From: Macrotis lagotis | Taxonomy: Eukaryota; Chordata; Mammalia; Peramelemorphia; Peramelidae | NCBI RefSeq assembly: GCF_037893015.1 | Contig: NC_133661.1 | Location: forward strand, 185,072,306-185,136,305 | Direction of reading: 5' to 3' | Length of the DNA: 64,000 nt | Part shown: one piece after another, positions 47,801 to 58,959 of the stretch | How positions within the stretch are numbered: position 1 is the first letter of the stretch | Layout: every line of letters starts with the position of its first letter | Notes under the pieces: model-generated | Database searches by the model: none | The model's input: only the letters and a program-made list of their open reading frames with translations | Told to the model about the DNA's origin: nothing | Program-made: the position numbers and the translations under genes

Positions 47801-48249
47801 CAAGAGGGTCTGTCTGCCACTGCCATCCTTTTAAAAGGCCCCACTTAATCTGCATTTGTGAGACTAAAGAAATAAGGGAACATACAAGGTATGCAGACTC
47901 CACTCTGTGAGTCATCTTTGGTGGCTGAGGGCACCTTCAAAGAAAAGCAGAGATAAAGTCTCCTTATTAAATACCAGAGAGAAGAGAACAATTCTTCCTT
48001 TCTCAGCTGAAGGTGATAAAGCTTCTCCTATCAGTTAAAGGTTTAGGGGGTTGGGAGTGGGGAAGGGGGAAGAATAAAGTTGACCCAAGCAGAAAAGCTA
48101 AAACAGGGAGATTATCTTCTACATTCAGAAACATAATCTTTTGTTCTAAGTTTAAGAGGAAAAGCACCACCAGAAGAAAGTGAACAAAAAAAATGAACCA
48201 CCACTGGTCAAGTTTAAAGCAAAGTAGGGTTGGGATGATTTGGTTATTT
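44843..48249. other. Mostly unique sequence upstream of SALL2 exon 1
   Basis: No young SINE or L1. Holds CT-rich tracts (44990-45200 and 46960-47050), a diverged MIR-like piece near 47520-47640, and otherwise sequence without repeat character. Position upstream of SALL2 makes regulatory content plausible, but no defined site is claimed. Confidence 0.45.
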
Positions 48250-48400
48250 GCCAGAAGAGAAAATGACAGGATCAGAATATTCAAGCTGGAAGGGACCTTT
48301 AAAGTTACCTTGTCCAGTCTCTTCCATTTTAGAGGCAAGAAATCTGAAACACAGAAAGATGAATCTGAACATCACTGAATATTGGCATTACAAGTTATCT
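48250..48400 (-). repeat. MIR fragment
   Basis: Reverse MIR: 'aagctggaagggaccttta', then 'cattttagaggcaagaaat'. Confidence 0.55.
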
Positions 48401-48469
48401 AGTCAGAGATCTCTCACCCATTCAGGAATCCCCCTCTGTAACTTCTCCAACAAATAATATTCTTTGCAT

Positions 48470-48690
48470 GCCTTAATATTTGCAGTGATGGGGAACTCGA
48501 TACTTCAAGGGGGCCCATTTCATCCCTGGACAGTTATGTTGGTAAAAAGTCCCTCTTTGTATTCAGTCAAAATCTTACTTTTGTAACTTTCTGCTCCAGA
48601 AGGAGTTATGAAGAGTAAGTCTACACCATCTTCCATTAGATTGCCCTTATAATCCAGGAATATGGGTGGTTTTGAGGAGGGGGAAAAATC
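48470..48690 (-). mobile_element. L3/CR1 LINE remnant
   Basis: On the + strand 'gatggggaactcgatacttc', then 'ggcccatttcatccctgga', then 'aacttctgctccagaagg'-like text, the reverse of the L3/CR1 3' region. It is the reverse-strand counterpart of the copy at 37440. Confidence 0.5.
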
Positions 48691-49119
48691 CACACACCTA
48701 AATTTTTCAAATGATTCTATATGTTGTGATAATTACTGTTACTTCATAGTCTCTAAATCTTCTTGATAGGCATTCCATGCTCTCAAATTAATGCAACTGA
48801 CTTCTTTCTTACTTCACCTACTAGAAATTTCACAAAACTTCCATCCCAAGAAATAGCCATATTATGAGGCTAGACAGGGATGACTCTTGTGTAGTCACAT
48901 TGTAGCTTTCAACTTACGGTTCCTTAGACAACCAAAATACACAGTTCTCAGAGAAAGAGTTATTGAGGCAAAAAGCCAGGGAGAATATACTCAGAGTGGA
49001 CATCATGGGGAGAGGAGGACACAGGAGCCCTCCTAGAGAGGAATGGGTTAAATCCTTTCCACTGCAGTACAAAAGAAAAGAGTGTGCGGAAAGATTAGGA
49101 TTTTTGCTTTTACAATGGG

Positions 49120-49289
49120 AGCTGCTGAAGCCTGGGGAAGAAGCAGAAGAAAAAAAGGGGGCGTCTCCCCTTTAAAGACTTGAGAGGAGTGAGAGCTAGG
49201 GAGAGACAGTAAAAGAGAGAGGGAGACAGAGAAAGGGGGAGAGAGAAAGAGAGAGAGAAGTAAAGAAATTGAGTGAGTGAAGAGAGTGA

Positions 49290-49290
<1 letters not shown>
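49120..49290 (+). promoter_or_regulatory. SALL2: Candidate upstream (exon 1) promoter of SALL2
   Basis: A short GC-richer island ('gggggcgtctcccctttaaa') with a TATA-like TTTAAA at 49171-49176. About 340 nt lie between it and the exon 1 ATG. It is not a CpG island, unlike the exon 1A promoter. Transcription start sites cannot be fixed from sequence, so this is a position-based call. Confidence 0.35.

Positions 49291-49291
<1 letters not shown>

Positions 49292-49345
<54 letters not shown>
49292..49345 (+). repeat. (GA)n microsatellite in the SALL2 leader
   Basis: Twenty-seven uninterrupted GA units, ending 164 bp before the exon 1 ATG, in a broader purine-rich leader (49190-49345). Likely within the 5' UTR or just upstream of it. 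Confidence 0.95.
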
Positions 49346-49348
<3 letters not shown>

Positions 49349-49509
49349 TATCTTTGGAGAGGAAGAACCTCTGCTTTAGAGTGAGAGTGACCTGCCCTGG
49401 AAGAGGCATCCACTGGCTCCAGACCAAAGAGGGAGACAGGACCAAGTCACCCTTATTGAAACTAAGTGAACGATCGCCCCTCCCTTTCCCACCTCTCTCT
49501 GGCCTGGGA

Positions 49510-49582
49510 ATGTCTCGAAGAAAGCAACGGAAACCCCAACAGTTAATCTCGGACTGCGACGGTTCCACCACTTCTGAGAACG
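49510..49582 (+). CDS. SALL2: SALL2 coding exon 1 (NuRD-motif first exon)
   Basis: Encodes MSRRKQRKPQQLISDCDGST followed by TSEN, plus the first base of G25. This is the conserved N-terminus of SALL proteins. Its first twelve residues (MSRRKQ-KPQ type) are the known motif that recruits the NuRD deacetylase complex, through RBBP4 in the SALL1/SALL4 work. The human exon is nearly identical by recall (MSRRKQRKPQQLISDCEG). The ATG at 49510 is the first in frame; a TGA at 49270 precedes it with no other ATG between. The donor is G|GTGGGT at 49583. Joining to exon 2 gives ...SENGDTGDEDQPQVCAKC, matching the known protein order. In the nucleus SALL2 acts on cell-cycle and developmental genes; this isoform is the one able to repress through NuRD. 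Confidence 0.93.
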
Positions 49583-50321
49583 GTGGGTGTCCTAGGGAGG
49601 GATGAGAAGTGGGACCAAACTCAGGAAAGCAGGGTAGTAGATGGGGAAGAGCACCTGGGAGGTGGGCAATGGTTGACATCCAGAAACAAGGTGGGAGAAG
49701 CCTGATCATTAATGGTATTAACAGGAGTCAAGAAAAAGGGTTTGTGGGCTTCATGGGTAATTTGGGTTAGGGAGTGGGCCCCCTCAGCTTTCCTTGGGGT
49801 TGTTTCTCTTTTTGTTTTCCTGTTGTTTGTCTCTATGAAAATGGAGTTTCCAAACTGGCTCTGTCTCCCCCACCCAAAGAGTTTCTCTTCATGTCCCCTG
49901 CGCTGGCTGGTCTTTGTGCCGTTGCTAAGTAACGTCCTCAGACCTGAAGACTGTCTCTTAGGGGTGGGATTTTTCCCCCTTTTCTTTCTGGGGAGTTGGG
50001 TTGCAGGAGAATGAGTTGGATAAAAACGTGCGTATTCCCCAGAGAGGGAGGAGGAAAAAAGTTTCTCATTGTTGAGCTGAGAGAGAAGAGATCAGAAGAA
50101 CTCCCCCAAGGGAGAGTGCCTATCTATGACAGTGGGAATCAGACCTGGCTTTTGGTGTGTATCTGTGTCACTTGTGGGGTAGTTGTTAGAAGGGGTCAGC
50201 TAGTATAAGTGGTTTAGGCTTGAGCAACAAAGGTTATTTCAGAGAAGACCTAGTAAAAGTGTGGGAGTTTGCTAAGGGGTGTTTTTAGTTGCTAATGTAG
50301 TTTATATAGCTGTGAATATGG

Positions 50322-50361
<40 letters not shown>
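50322..50361. repeat. (TG)n microsatellite
   Basis: Twenty uninterrupted TG units in SALL2 intron 1. Confidence 0.95.
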
Positions 50362-50363
<2 letters not shown>

Positions 50364-51687
50364 TATTTAAAAAACTTTAATTTGTGGATCTTTAAAAAAC
50401 TAAAAGTTTTTTGTTTTACAACTTTTATATATTCTCCATTAGGTTTTCCACTTCACAAAAGAGAGAATTAAATTCAATAAATATTTGTTAAACTACTAGG
50501 TGCAAGGAATTACACTGATACCAGAGAGATTATAAAGCTCAAAATCACCCAATAAGTCAATTTTATAGCTAGAATGAAAATGCCGCTGTCCTAATTTCCT
50601 ACCTACATGTTCACTACATCTAAATTCACTAATTTCCAAGGAAAGGATACAAGTTTGCAAGGTCTCTGATGACATACCGCACTGGAGAGAATCTGGGTGT
50701 GTGGGCCCAAAGGTCATTTACTGAGCAAGTGGGGCGATCATCTTGACTTAAACAACTTTCCCTAATATAAAAGGGAAATGAATCTAGGTCAGAACTCAGG
50801 AATTCTGGTGAGTTTGGCTTGAGGATATAGAATGGATTCTATGAAAAAGAGGCTCCTGGGTAACCTATTTTGCAAAGAATGGCAACTGAAAAACCCTGGA
50901 ACAGGTTAAAAATCCCCTCCCTACCAAGCTAGGAAAAAGACCTAGGGGTCACACAGATCAGTTTATAGTGGGCTTCTGACTGTGTGGATCAACCTTCCTT
51001 GGCAGACAGATTGTGGTTTGAGTGAACCGCATTTTCTCTGATTCTTATGGAAGGCCCAGTTCAGATGTTCCAAAATTTCCTAGAATCCTGCTGTGTCCGT
51101 ATTTAGTAGTAGAGTGGTTATGGCTTCCTACCAATCCTACGCCAAATTAGTCCTACATAGTGCTGCTTCTAGGCAGGGTGTTTTTTCCTCATGCTCTACA
51201 GGAGACCTCCCTGGGAGGATAGGAATCATTTCACAGCCCAGGTCCCCTGCTGGTTCAATCGTGGAGTGATGTTGAACCCCTGTAGTCAGTCATAGCCCTT
51301 CTCTGTTCTCTTCTGACTACTAACTCACCCCCAGTACCAAGCAGTTCAAGGAAAAACCACTACTACCAAAGAGAGTTGGAAAGAAGTTTTCAATGGTCAC
51401 CCAGCATGGAACTTTTAGTTCTTTCCAATGGTTTCATTCAGCACACCTTGGATATTGAGAATGTATAGATGAAGACACATACATCATCCTCATTAGAAAT
51501 AGTCTGAGGTATGAAATTGAAAATAACTCCATTTCTAGTGTCATCTTTATGAAAAGACCAGAACTACAAAATCAGACTAAAAATCAGGGAAGAGATTAGA
51601 GTCTCTTTTAGGATACTTATCCAATTTCTTGGGTAAACCTAAGTACTTTCTCTTCAGAATCAACCTTAAACATGAAAAACTGGCAGC
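50362..51687. other. Intronic sequence, mostly unassigned
   Basis: A short ancient-repeat stub near 50475-50560 ('caataaatatttgttaaact'). Nothing else recognised. Confidence 0.45.
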
Positions 51688-51990
51688 TATCAACTGGCAC
51701 AGTGGATAGAGGGTTGGGTCTGGAGTCAGGAAGACCTGAGTTCCAATTTAACCTCAGATACTAGCTATATGACCTGGGACAAGTCATTTGACTTCTGCTT
51801 GCCTTAGTTTCCTCATCTGTAAAACAAGGAATAATAATAATAGCACCTGGTCAACAGGGTTATTATGAGGATCAAATGAGATAAAGCCCTTACCACAGTG
51901 TCTGACATAAAGTAAATACCATATAAAATTTTAATATCATAATATAACAATAACTATTGTTATTTATATTTGCTATTATTGCTATTGCTG
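51688..51990 (+). repeat. MIR element, nearly full length
   Basis: tRNA-like head 'gcacagtggatagagggtt', core 'tcctcatctgtaaaacaagg', tail 'cagggttattatgaggatc' and (TAT)n end. Confidence 0.8.
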
Positions 51991-52084
51991 TTGATACTGA
52001 TAGTTTGCAAAGTATTTTTCTTAAATTTTACAGTGGTAAGGGTTTCTGTGGATACTGCTTTGAAAATACACTTAAGATGTAAAA

Positions 52085-52520
52085 GGTCGAGATCCTTTCT
52101 CCAAGCTGGGGAGAGAGAGAGAGAGAGATCAGCTTACACAAGGCAGATGAGGCAGTGTTCCATAGAGCTAGGTCAGCAGTCCGAGTTCTTCAGAGTTCTG
52201 GGTTCTTGTTGCTCATTTCTCTTCCTCTTAACCACAAGAAACTTCTGAGTTCTTATTTTTACAGGACACTGGGTAAATGTCTGGTTTTCCTTTGGGGCAG
52301 TCCAACCCTGCATACAGATCATACTCAGAAGACTCTGGCTCTCTCTGAAAAAAGTCCAAATGGCCCTTTGCCCTAGAATAATGCTTCATAAGCTTTCCTG
52401 GGTTCTCACTAAATTGGGCAGATGCCTTTTCATTTCATAACATTACCATCAACATAATCTTCACAGATTATTCTCTGACTATTCACAACATTGACCAATA
52501 TGGCCAGACAGAAACAGCAG
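52085..52520. other. Intronic sequence, unassigned
   Basis: A short (GA)8 at 52112-52127. No gene or family recognised. Confidence 0.4.
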
Positions 52521-52624
52521 AAAATTCTAAATTCCAGGTTTAGGCTGGACAGATAGAGAGTTGGGGAATAGGGGGTGGAGGAGTCAGGGGAAGGGGAACT
52601 TAGCTATAACATGAAAAGTAGCAT

Positions 52625-52765
52625 TAATCGAGAAGAACAATGAACTGGGTTCAATCATGAATTAACTGTGTGACCTTGGAGAACTTAAATTTCCTTCTCT
52701 GGTCCTCAGTTTCCTCCTGTCAAAAGATGCGATAAAATGATCTCTAAGGTCATTTCCAACTAAAT
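52625..52765 (+). repeat. MIR fragment
   Basis: 'aactgtgtgaccttggagaa', then 'tcagtttcctcctgtcaaaa'. Confidence 0.65.
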
Positions 52766-52797
52766 ATATATGTTATATCTATTAACATATAGACATA

Positions 52798-52926
52798 GGG
52801 ATGGCTAGGTGGCATAGTGGATAGAGCACCAGCCCTGGAGTCAGAAGTACCTGAGTTCAAAATAACTAGTCGTGTGGCCTTGGGCAAGCCACTTAACCCC
52901 ATTGCCTTACAAAAACCTAAAAAAAA
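52798..52926 (+). repeat. Marsupial SINE with internal deletion
   Basis: Head, then 'cctgagttcaaaataactag' joins directly to the right arm; about 25 bp around the CTCAGACACTT segment are missing. Ends in CCTAAAAAA. Confidence 0.88.
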
Positions 52927-53870
52927 CTAGGCTAACAAGGTTTAACATGACATCAAAACTTTGGGGACGTCTTGTATATATGATATACACATAGTGCTCC
53001 AAATAGGTAACATTTATATAGTTCTTTATGTTTTGCAATATTTTATCTGATTTAGTTTACCCCTTTTTCTTGTGTTTATATGATCTTGAGGCTGCTAATT
53101 TTAGAATAATAATTTTTCCTTTCATCTTTTTTCTATCCCCAGTAACCTCTTTTCTCTAGTGATTTTTTTAGCTGGGCACATCCCCTGGATGAGTTTCAAG
53201 AAGCCTTCATAAATTCCTAAAACAGTTTGGGAAATACTGTTGTCCTTTGACATACATGTGAAATTCCTAGCCAGAGTAAACAAGAAAGCATTTTTACTGT
53301 GTTGCTGGGAACATGGGTTTTACCCTGATTCTTTAGTTTCCCATCATGCTCTGATACATATCCATGCAAATAACCCTAAGCTTTTGTTTTCCATTTTTCA
53401 AGGCCCAGATAGTTGCTTATAATGTGAAAAAAAAAATCTGCCCTTTCATCTAAAAGTTACTGCTCAAGCCCAACAAAAAACCATACATATTGCCCATGGG
53501 TGAGGAGGAAAGTGAAATAGTCCATTATGGGAAAACTCCAGAGGGGAGATCATCTTCTAGGCTAGAAATATGCTTTAAAAAATGTAAAAAATCAAAATGG
53601 TTTGGGGGGGCAGGGGAAGAAGACGAGGAGAACATACTAATACAACTTGGAAAGAATCAGAAACAGTTATTTAGTAAAAGATGGAAAACAGGACAACAAC
53701 CAAGATACCTAGAAGTAACATGGAGAACACATCAAATTTAAGTTGTTAGTCTGTAAAGGGAAAATAAACAAAAATCAGTGTTGACTGCCTTATTCATTTC
53801 ACTTTCTAAAAAGGAAGAATATTCTCTAATTATTCAGTCCTAGGAACCTAATGGTTAGAAATATCATAGA
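52927..53870. other. Intronic sequence, unassigned
   Basis: A MIR-like scrap near 53010-53060. Nothing else recognised. Confidence 0.4.
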
Positions 53871-53874
53871 TCAG

Positions 53875-54075
53875 AGAATTCTAAACTCAAAGGACATTGA
53901 TTCTATTTCCCAAACCCTACCCCACAGGCAACCACTCTCAAGTATCATTTTACAAATGGATAATTTGGGGGATTCCCCCCCCCAGAAGGAGAAATGGACT
54001 TGAGGTGATACACCCAAGTACTCAGTGGAATAGTGGAAGAGCTGGAACCAGGACCCAAGACTGCTGATTAGAAGT
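53875..54075 (-). repeat. MIR fragment
   Basis: Reverse core 'tcattttacaaatggataat', then 'acttgaggtgatacaccc'. Confidence 0.55.
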
Positions 54076-54094
54076 ATGACAGTGATAAAATATA

Positions 54095-54290
54095 TCACAT
54101 CAAGGGAAGTCAGAAGACCCTGAGTTTGAATCATGGTCAGTCATACTAACAAACTGTGTGGCAAAAGCATTTCATCTTTCTGGGGCTCAGTATCTTCAAT
54201 TGAAAAATAAGGGGGTAGGGGGTTGCACTAGGTGATTTCTAAAGAGCCTATCTAATCCCATTATAGGTTCTTATTGCTTAAGATTCTATG
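54095..54290 (+). repeat. MIR fragment
   Basis: 'ctgagtttgaatcatgg', then 'aaactgtgtggcaaaagca', then 'ggggctcagtatcttcaat'. Confidence 0.6.
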
Positions 54291-54606
54291 ATTTTCTCCG
54301 GCCAGGCCACAATTGCCTCCAAGTGCAAAATAAACTGGAAATAGTCTTATCTAGAGTATCAAGTTTCTTCTTGCCAAAAAGGCATTTTTAAAAAGGACAG
54401 CTTTGGATGTGATCAAAAGTGTGCTGATCCTAAGAATCACAATATTATGTAATGTTAGTCTGGAAAAGGTTTGAGAGTGGAATATATTGTCCCTATTAGG
54501 AGCAAGACTAGGAATGACTGAGCCTCTCCAATTTGCCATTGGACCAATAGTAACCACAGAGGGGCATAATTACAGATAGTGGAAAAGAAAGACAGAGAAA
54601 CAGATT

Positions 54607-55010
54607 GGGGGGGGGGGGGAGAAGGAGGGAAAGGGAAGGAGAAGGGAGGGGGGGGAAGAGGAGAGGGGAGAGGGAAAGGAGAAGAGAGAGATGGGGGTGG
54701 GGAGAGAGAAAAGGGGGGAGAGGGAGAGGGAGAGAAAAAGGAAGGGAGAAGAGAGAAGGGAAGGAGAGAGAAGGGGAGATAAGAGAGGGAGAGGAGGGAG
54801 AGAGGAGAGAGGGAGGAGAGAGAAGGAGAAGGGGAGAGGGAAAGGGGAAAGGAAGAGGGAGGAGGGGAGGGGGAGAGAGGAGGAGAGAGAGGGAGGGGAA
54901 GAGAGGGGGGAAGGAAGAGGGGGAGAGGGAGGAGGGAGAGGGAAGGGGAAGGGAAGGCTGGGGGAGGGGAAAAGAGAGGAGGAAGGAGGCTGGGGAGAGG
55001 GAGAGACAGA
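54607..55010 (+). repeat. Long homopurine tract (GGGA/GGAA-rich)
   Basis: About 404 bp almost purely G and A, opening with a 13-G run (54607-54619) and with very few pyrimidines. Unit structure is irregular: GGGAGA, GGAAG and GAGGG mixtures. Such tracts can form triplex or G-quadruplex structures and are often polymorphic. Confidence 0.95.
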
Positions 55011-55029
55011 TTTTATGGAAGGGAAGAAG

Positions 55030-56280
55030 ATGAAGCTGTACTCCTGAAGGAAAAAAATAGTTATGGAAACTGCATTTTGAGTATAGGATCAGTCTGTATT
55101 TAAGCTTAATATGTGATGTGATTTCAAGGGTCTGAAAATTGTTCCCCTACAACCAAAAAAAAAAAATCACCTACTTACTGATTACTGCTTGAAATTCCTT
55201 TAGCATGAGTACAATTAGAGAAAAATAAAGCTTAAAGTACAAATACAGCTGAGAAAGGTGACCCAGGGCTTAAATACACACCAAGGTATAAGAGGTTGAG
55301 ATCCTTTCTTCAAGGTCTTTAGGTTGCTGAGTAAAGGGAGAAAAAGAGAGAGAGAAGGGGAAAAGAGCAAAGGTCATTTCTTGACTAGGGAGATAGGAAT
55401 GTGAGGAGAGAAAGAAGGTAAGTTGGGGTGCTGAAAACAACCTAATTTACTTCACAGTTTTGAGAGGGAATCCAATTGTTTTTTCCCTCTCAATTGTTTT
55501 CTCCAAGTTTCCTTTATTGTTTCTTTGGAAGTTTTTTGATAACTTCTACTTTCTACATTTCTCATTAGGCATAAATGAATGGTTCCTTAGTTAATCTAGT
55601 TATTCTCTCCTCTCTTCTCCTAATATTCTCATTTAAACTCAAAATAGCAGATGAACAGGGTGAGCATGGTAAAAGACCCAAAGAAATGAACTTCTAGGTT
55701 CCTTTTTTATAAATTAAAATGTGATTTCTGGACTCTAATGCGACAGTTATTCCTTTTCCCACATAACCCAAAGCAACTTTTTTCACCTTATCTGTTAAAT
55801 AGGGATACCATCTGGTTTTAACTTATTTGTGTTTGGGTTTCCATTAGTATCCGTTTGACCAAACCTAGGCCCCTCAGGGAAAGAAAGTTCCTCCCTACCC
55901 CCAAACCACCAGTTCCAAAGTGCTGGGAAATAGTGTTTCTCTTTACAAGAAGCTGTTGATCCATCACCTTTCACCACAGGCTAAATTTACCTTAAAGGAG
56001 AACGCAGATCAGCTTACGGATCAGAAAGCAAGTTGAGTTAAAAAATAAGAAAGGGAACAGTGTTTCCCTGGAGAAGATGAAAAGAAAAGGGCTTCTTTTT
56101 TTTTTTGTCAGAAGACTTGGCAAAAACAGCAACCTGAGATCAAATATTCAATGCTAATTAACAAACGTTCAGTAGAGGGCCTCCATCTGACTTCCTCTCC
56201 TTTACAGACTATAAAGAGCAAATGACAGGTGGTGGCCACATAAGGTAATTTCTCTCATTTTAGGAAAGCAAGACAGGGTC
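55030..56280. other. Intronic sequence, unassigned
   Basis: No gene or repeat family recognised, apart from short GA-rich runs at 55340-55360. Confidence 0.45.
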
Positions 56281-56289
56281 ATTATGCTT

Positions 56290-56440
56290 CAGAAAGCACC
56301 AGACTGGCATCAGGAAAACTGAATTCTAACTTTGGTTCCACTCAATTGCTGTGTGACCTTGAGGAAGACCCCTAACCTCTCTGAGCTTCGGTTTCTTTCT
56401 TTTGAAAAATGCAGTGAGTTGTACTTATCCTTGGCATACA
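56290..56440 (+). repeat. MIR fragment
   Basis: 'tgctgtgtgaccttgaggaa', then 'ctctgagcttcggtttctt'. Confidence 0.65.
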
Positions 56441-56559
56441 ATTCTAGAATTGAATGGATCTTCTTTTCTTCAATATGGTTTCCAGGATTAAGTTTAGAAG
56501 CAAAGGATTATAGAAACAATTAAGGGGACTCACCTTGAATCCCTGTTTCACTGATCACT

Positions 56560-56985
56560 GAGCAAAATCATATGAATCCAGTGATGTTGATCAAGAAATC
56601 TAGATTCTAGTTCCATGTTTGCCATAAACCGTGTGACTATGGGCAAATCATTTAACCTTTTCAATTTCCCTGGCTATAAAAGGAGAGGATGGGAAGGGGA
56701 AGGGTATTATAAAATCTCTACTTGTTTAGTTGTTTCCAGCTCTCAGTGTCTCTATTTTCTTGGCAAAGATTTGCCTTTCCTTCTCCCATTTATTTTATAG
56801 AGAGAAAACTGAGGCACACAGGGTTAAGTGATTTGCCCAGGATCACACAGCTAGTAAGTATCTGAAAATTAAAATTTATGAGTCTGACTCCAGGCTCAGC
56901 ATTCTACCTCCTGTGCCTTCTAGTTGCCCTACACGATCTCTAAGTCCCTTCCAATTCTAAAATTCTGTAACTCTATGGCTTTAAA
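56560..56985 (+). repeat. MIR split by MAR1
   Basis: Left part to about 56710 ('gtgtgactatgggcaaatca'); right part from 56936 ('gatctctaagtcccttcc'). Confidence 0.65.
56718..56935 (-). repeat. MAR1-like SINE inside MIR
   Basis: Reverse order: 'ttcttggcaaagatttgcct', 'gagaaaactgaggcacacag', 'gatcacacagctagtaag', then the tRNA-like head. The local duplication is of the form atctcta (near 56711 and 56937). Confidence 0.8.
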
Positions 56986-57289
56986 ACAAAACAACAAAAT
57001 CCTATAATACAAAGATCTTGATGGGAAAGAGATTAGTCACCATTAAATAAAAAAAGTAGGACATTACAACTCTGAACCTGAGGACTTGAACTCGGGACTT
57101 GCCACAAACTGGTGGTGTGATCCTATATTCTAACCTATCTGTACTCTAGGCAACTCTTAAAGACTTGAAGTTTCAAAGAAGATGCTGACCTGCATTGGTA
57201 AAGAAAATTTCCTTACAGAGGAATTCCAATGAAATCAGAGGCCCAGTTCCTATCCCTACTAACAATTACAAAATGCTAATAAGACTTCT

Positions 57290-57433
57290 TTGCGTTTTGC
57301 AAGGCAGTAGGGTTAAGTGACCTGCCCAAGGCCACACAGCTAGGTAATTATTAAGTGTCTGAGTCCATATTTGAACTCAGGTTCCCCTGACTCCATGCCT
57401 GATGACCTATCCACTCTGCCACCTAGCCACCCC
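57290..57433 (-). repeat. Marsupial tRNA-derived SINE
   Basis: Duplication ctaataagacttct (57276-57289) versus actaatagacttct (57434-57447). Confidence 0.9.
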
Positions 57434-57737
57434 ACTAATAGACTTCTAATAGAGACATGTCCTTAATAAGATGAGTCCCATCCTACTTTAAGAACGCATT
57501 ACCAATACTTATTATTTGTAAGATCTTGGGCAAATCACTTAACCCCACTGCCCCACAAAAACAAAAAAAGAAGGTATTATCAGAAATAATAAAGCAAAAT
57601 TGCAAAGTTGGTCTGGTCTTTTACACATATTAATATGATCATTATTACTCTATTGATGTGTTTATCAATCAATCAACAGTTAATGAGTTCTATGCTAAGG
57701 GAATACAAAGAAAGAAAAAAAAATCCCTGCCCACAAG

Positions 57738-57970
57738 GAGGTCACTTGCAGTCGGAAAGACCTGAATTTAAGTCCTACCTCAGATACTTTATAAACTATG
57801 TGATCCCAGGAAAGTCATTCAAGTCTCAGTAAACCTCATTTTCCTCATATGTAACATGAAGATCATAATAGCATCTACATATCAGGGTCATTGTGAGGAT
57901 TAAATGAGATATATAAAAAATATTTTACAAACTAAAGTATTATATAAATGGTAAATGGCATTGTTGTTTG
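57738..57970 (+). repeat. MIR element
   Basis: 'tcctacctcagatactttat', 'cattttcctcatatgtaaca', 'gggtcattgtgaggattaaa'. Confidence 0.7.
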
Positions 57971-58261
57971 TTCTTCCTAAAATATATACAGAGTAGGTAG
58001 AAAATAATATGGAAGGGGCATGCAAATAGTATCTGGGAGTTCTGGGAAAGGAACTTGAGGTGTCTTAAAAGAAGTCAGAGAAATGAAGAGGCATAAGTGT
58101 GTTACTACATGTGTCTATGCTTCAAAATTTAAAAGATATAGGGTTTTCAAGAGGTGAGTACTCTCTCCATCTAGGCAAGTTGCAAACCCTTTTGTGACTT
58201 AGTAAACTGTCTCAATTAATTACTGTTTTGTATTTTTAATTTCTCTCCCTTCTCCTATTCC

Positions 58262-58560
58262 CCCCCCATCTGTCATCCACACAAGCTTACAAAATAACCT
58301 TTCTAAAACACAGATCTGAACATGTCATTGTTCCTATCCTATAATCTGTGGTGGTTTCCCATTGCTCCTAGGTCAATGGAAGTCTCAGTTTAGGGATTAT
58401 AGAGCTCCTTTCAGATTTAGGTCTCATAGTTTTCACCTGCCCCTTCTATAATCTGTACAAATTGCCCTCCTTTATTGTTCCAGAATTGGGCCTTCCTGAC
58501 TTTATGCCTTTCTAATTTTATGGAATGTATTCCTTCTTTTCCTATGTCTCTTAGTGAATG
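58262..58560 (+). mobile_element. L2 LINE ORF2-end fragment
   Basis: 'aacatgtcattgttcctatc', then 'ggtggtttcccattgctcct', typical late L2 text. It is the same stretch as the 36230-36300 part of the long L2, but more diverged. Confidence 0.65.
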
Positions 58561-58599
58561 AACAGTGATCAAAAAAAATTCAAGGATGAACCCTTCAGA

Positions 58600-58955
58600 G
58601 ATGAGCCCATTCAAAATTAGGTAGATAGATCTTTTCACAATATTGGGCCTTTCTGTGTTAGCAAGACTTTTTGTTGCTCTGCAATAGCCTCTGAAAACCC
58701 AATATCATTTCCTATATCACATTAGGGCATTGGAAAAAAACCTCTTATGAAGGTTGCCTATCATATATAAACCCAAAAATTCATTATGCTCAACACAGAA
58801 AATAACATTTACATTTTTTGTGTATATGTCACTGCAAATTTTTCCATTTATTATCTCATTTTTACCTCCTCTTTATCATCTGAAGAACAATCTTTAGACT
58901 GCTCTCTGAATGATGAATTTTTTGGTACACAGTGACTCACTAAGACCCGTTAAAG
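58600..58955. other. Intronic sequence, unassigned
   Basis: AT-rich; nothing recognised. Confidence 0.4.
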
Positions 58956-58959
58956 AAGA

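Noticed and set aside
49273-49509. N-terminal extension of SALL2 through the GA repeat (ERERER)
   Set aside because: The frame is open but begins with GTG; there is no in-frame ATG before 49510, and a TGA lies at 49270.
54579-55047. Frames rich in Gly/Arg/Glu/Lys over the purine tract
   Set aside because: Only the translation of a homopurine repeat. All three forward frames are open for the same reason.
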